From: an uncultured Bacillota bacterium
GTDB taxonomy: Bacteria > Bacillota > Clostridia > Oscillospirales > Oscillospiraceae
Direction: 5' to 3'
NCBI GenBank assembly: GCA_937890735.1
Contig: CALACZ010000172.1
Location: 1-5,681 of the forward strand
Length of the DNA stretch: 5,681 nucleotides
Below, piece by piece: positions 5,666 through 5,681 of the stretch; positions within the stretch are counted from its first letter, which is position 1; each line of letters opens with the position of its first letter. The notes beneath the pieces were generated by a model that was not told the DNA's origin, did not search any database, and was given only the letters and a program-made list of their open reading frames with translations. A program made the position numbers and the translations under genes.

Positions 5666-5681
5666 AATTCGGATTTCTGCC

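Larger units (their letters stand above)
3521..5681. mobile_element. End of an integrated mobile element inserted at tRNA-Ala (continues past the right edge)
   Basis: Everything after the tRNA CCA end fits an integrated element: terminator, repeat-bearing attachment region, tyrosine integrase, excisionase-like protein, then a palindrome-rich non-coding stretch. Base composition is visibly less GC-rich than the LtaS-like gene on the other side of the tRNA, most clearly in 3521-3720 and the int-xis region. No relaxase, replication, conjugation, phage or cargo gene falls in the window, so the element class is undetermined. The boundary at 3520 is inferred from the tRNA rule, not shown by a duplicated att site. 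Confidence 0.75.
5202..5681. other. 480-base stretch without a convincing gene
   Basis: Short open frames exist on the plus strand (5201-5455, 5477-5665), but they lack ribosome binding sites, recognisable domains and protein-like composition. The first part (about 5290-5400) is GC-rich, with a 7-bp inverted repeat ACGCCGC (5293-5299)/GCGGCGT (5314-5320) and another, GATGTGT (5343-5349)/ACACATC (5369-5375). The second part holds the strong palindromes and direct repeats listed separately. I could not find a clear promoter for xis, although it should lie here. A non-coding RNA or an origin-type region is possible. Confidence 0.55.

Overview
The window reads as a GC-rich, low-GC-phylum-type (Firmicutes) chromosome, most likely a gut-type Clostridia of the Oscillospiraceae kind. 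This is an inference. It rests on a GC-rich lipoteichoic-acid-synthase-like gene ending in S-layer-homology-like repeats, on strong AAGGAG-type ribosome binding sites, and on a tRNA gene with an encoded CCA end. I cannot name a species.

Layout: (1) 1-572, minus strand: the first 190 codons of a dihydropyrimidinase/D-hydantoinase-type amidohydrolase, running off the left edge. (2) 573-741: a 169-base divergent intergenic region with one convincing promoter for each neighbour. (3) 742-3306, plus strand: an 854-residue membrane protein with an extracellular LtaS-type alkaline-phosphatase-fold domain and a C-terminal SLH-like tail, followed by a strong intrinsic terminator. (4) 3403-3520: a promoter and a complete tRNA-Ala(GGC) gene. 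(5) 3521 to the right edge: the end of an integrated mobile element. It contains an intrinsic terminator just past the tRNA, a short repeat-rich stretch, a complete tyrosine integrase and a small excisionase-like HTH protein (both minus strand, with int pointing at the tRNA), then about 480 bases without a convincing gene but rich in palindromes and direct repeats.

How it fits together: the arrangement tRNA 3' end - int - xis is the standard one for an element integrated into the 3' end of a tRNA gene. The left part (1-3520) is therefore probably core chromosome and the right part accessory. The element's cargo and its other end lie outside the window, so its type (integrative mobilizable or conjugative element, or prophage) cannot be decided here. 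The palindrome/direct-repeat cluster at 5439-5665 is the least explained part and could be an origin of transfer or replication, or a regulatory region. I see no CRISPR array, no rRNA and no clearly new multi-gene system.
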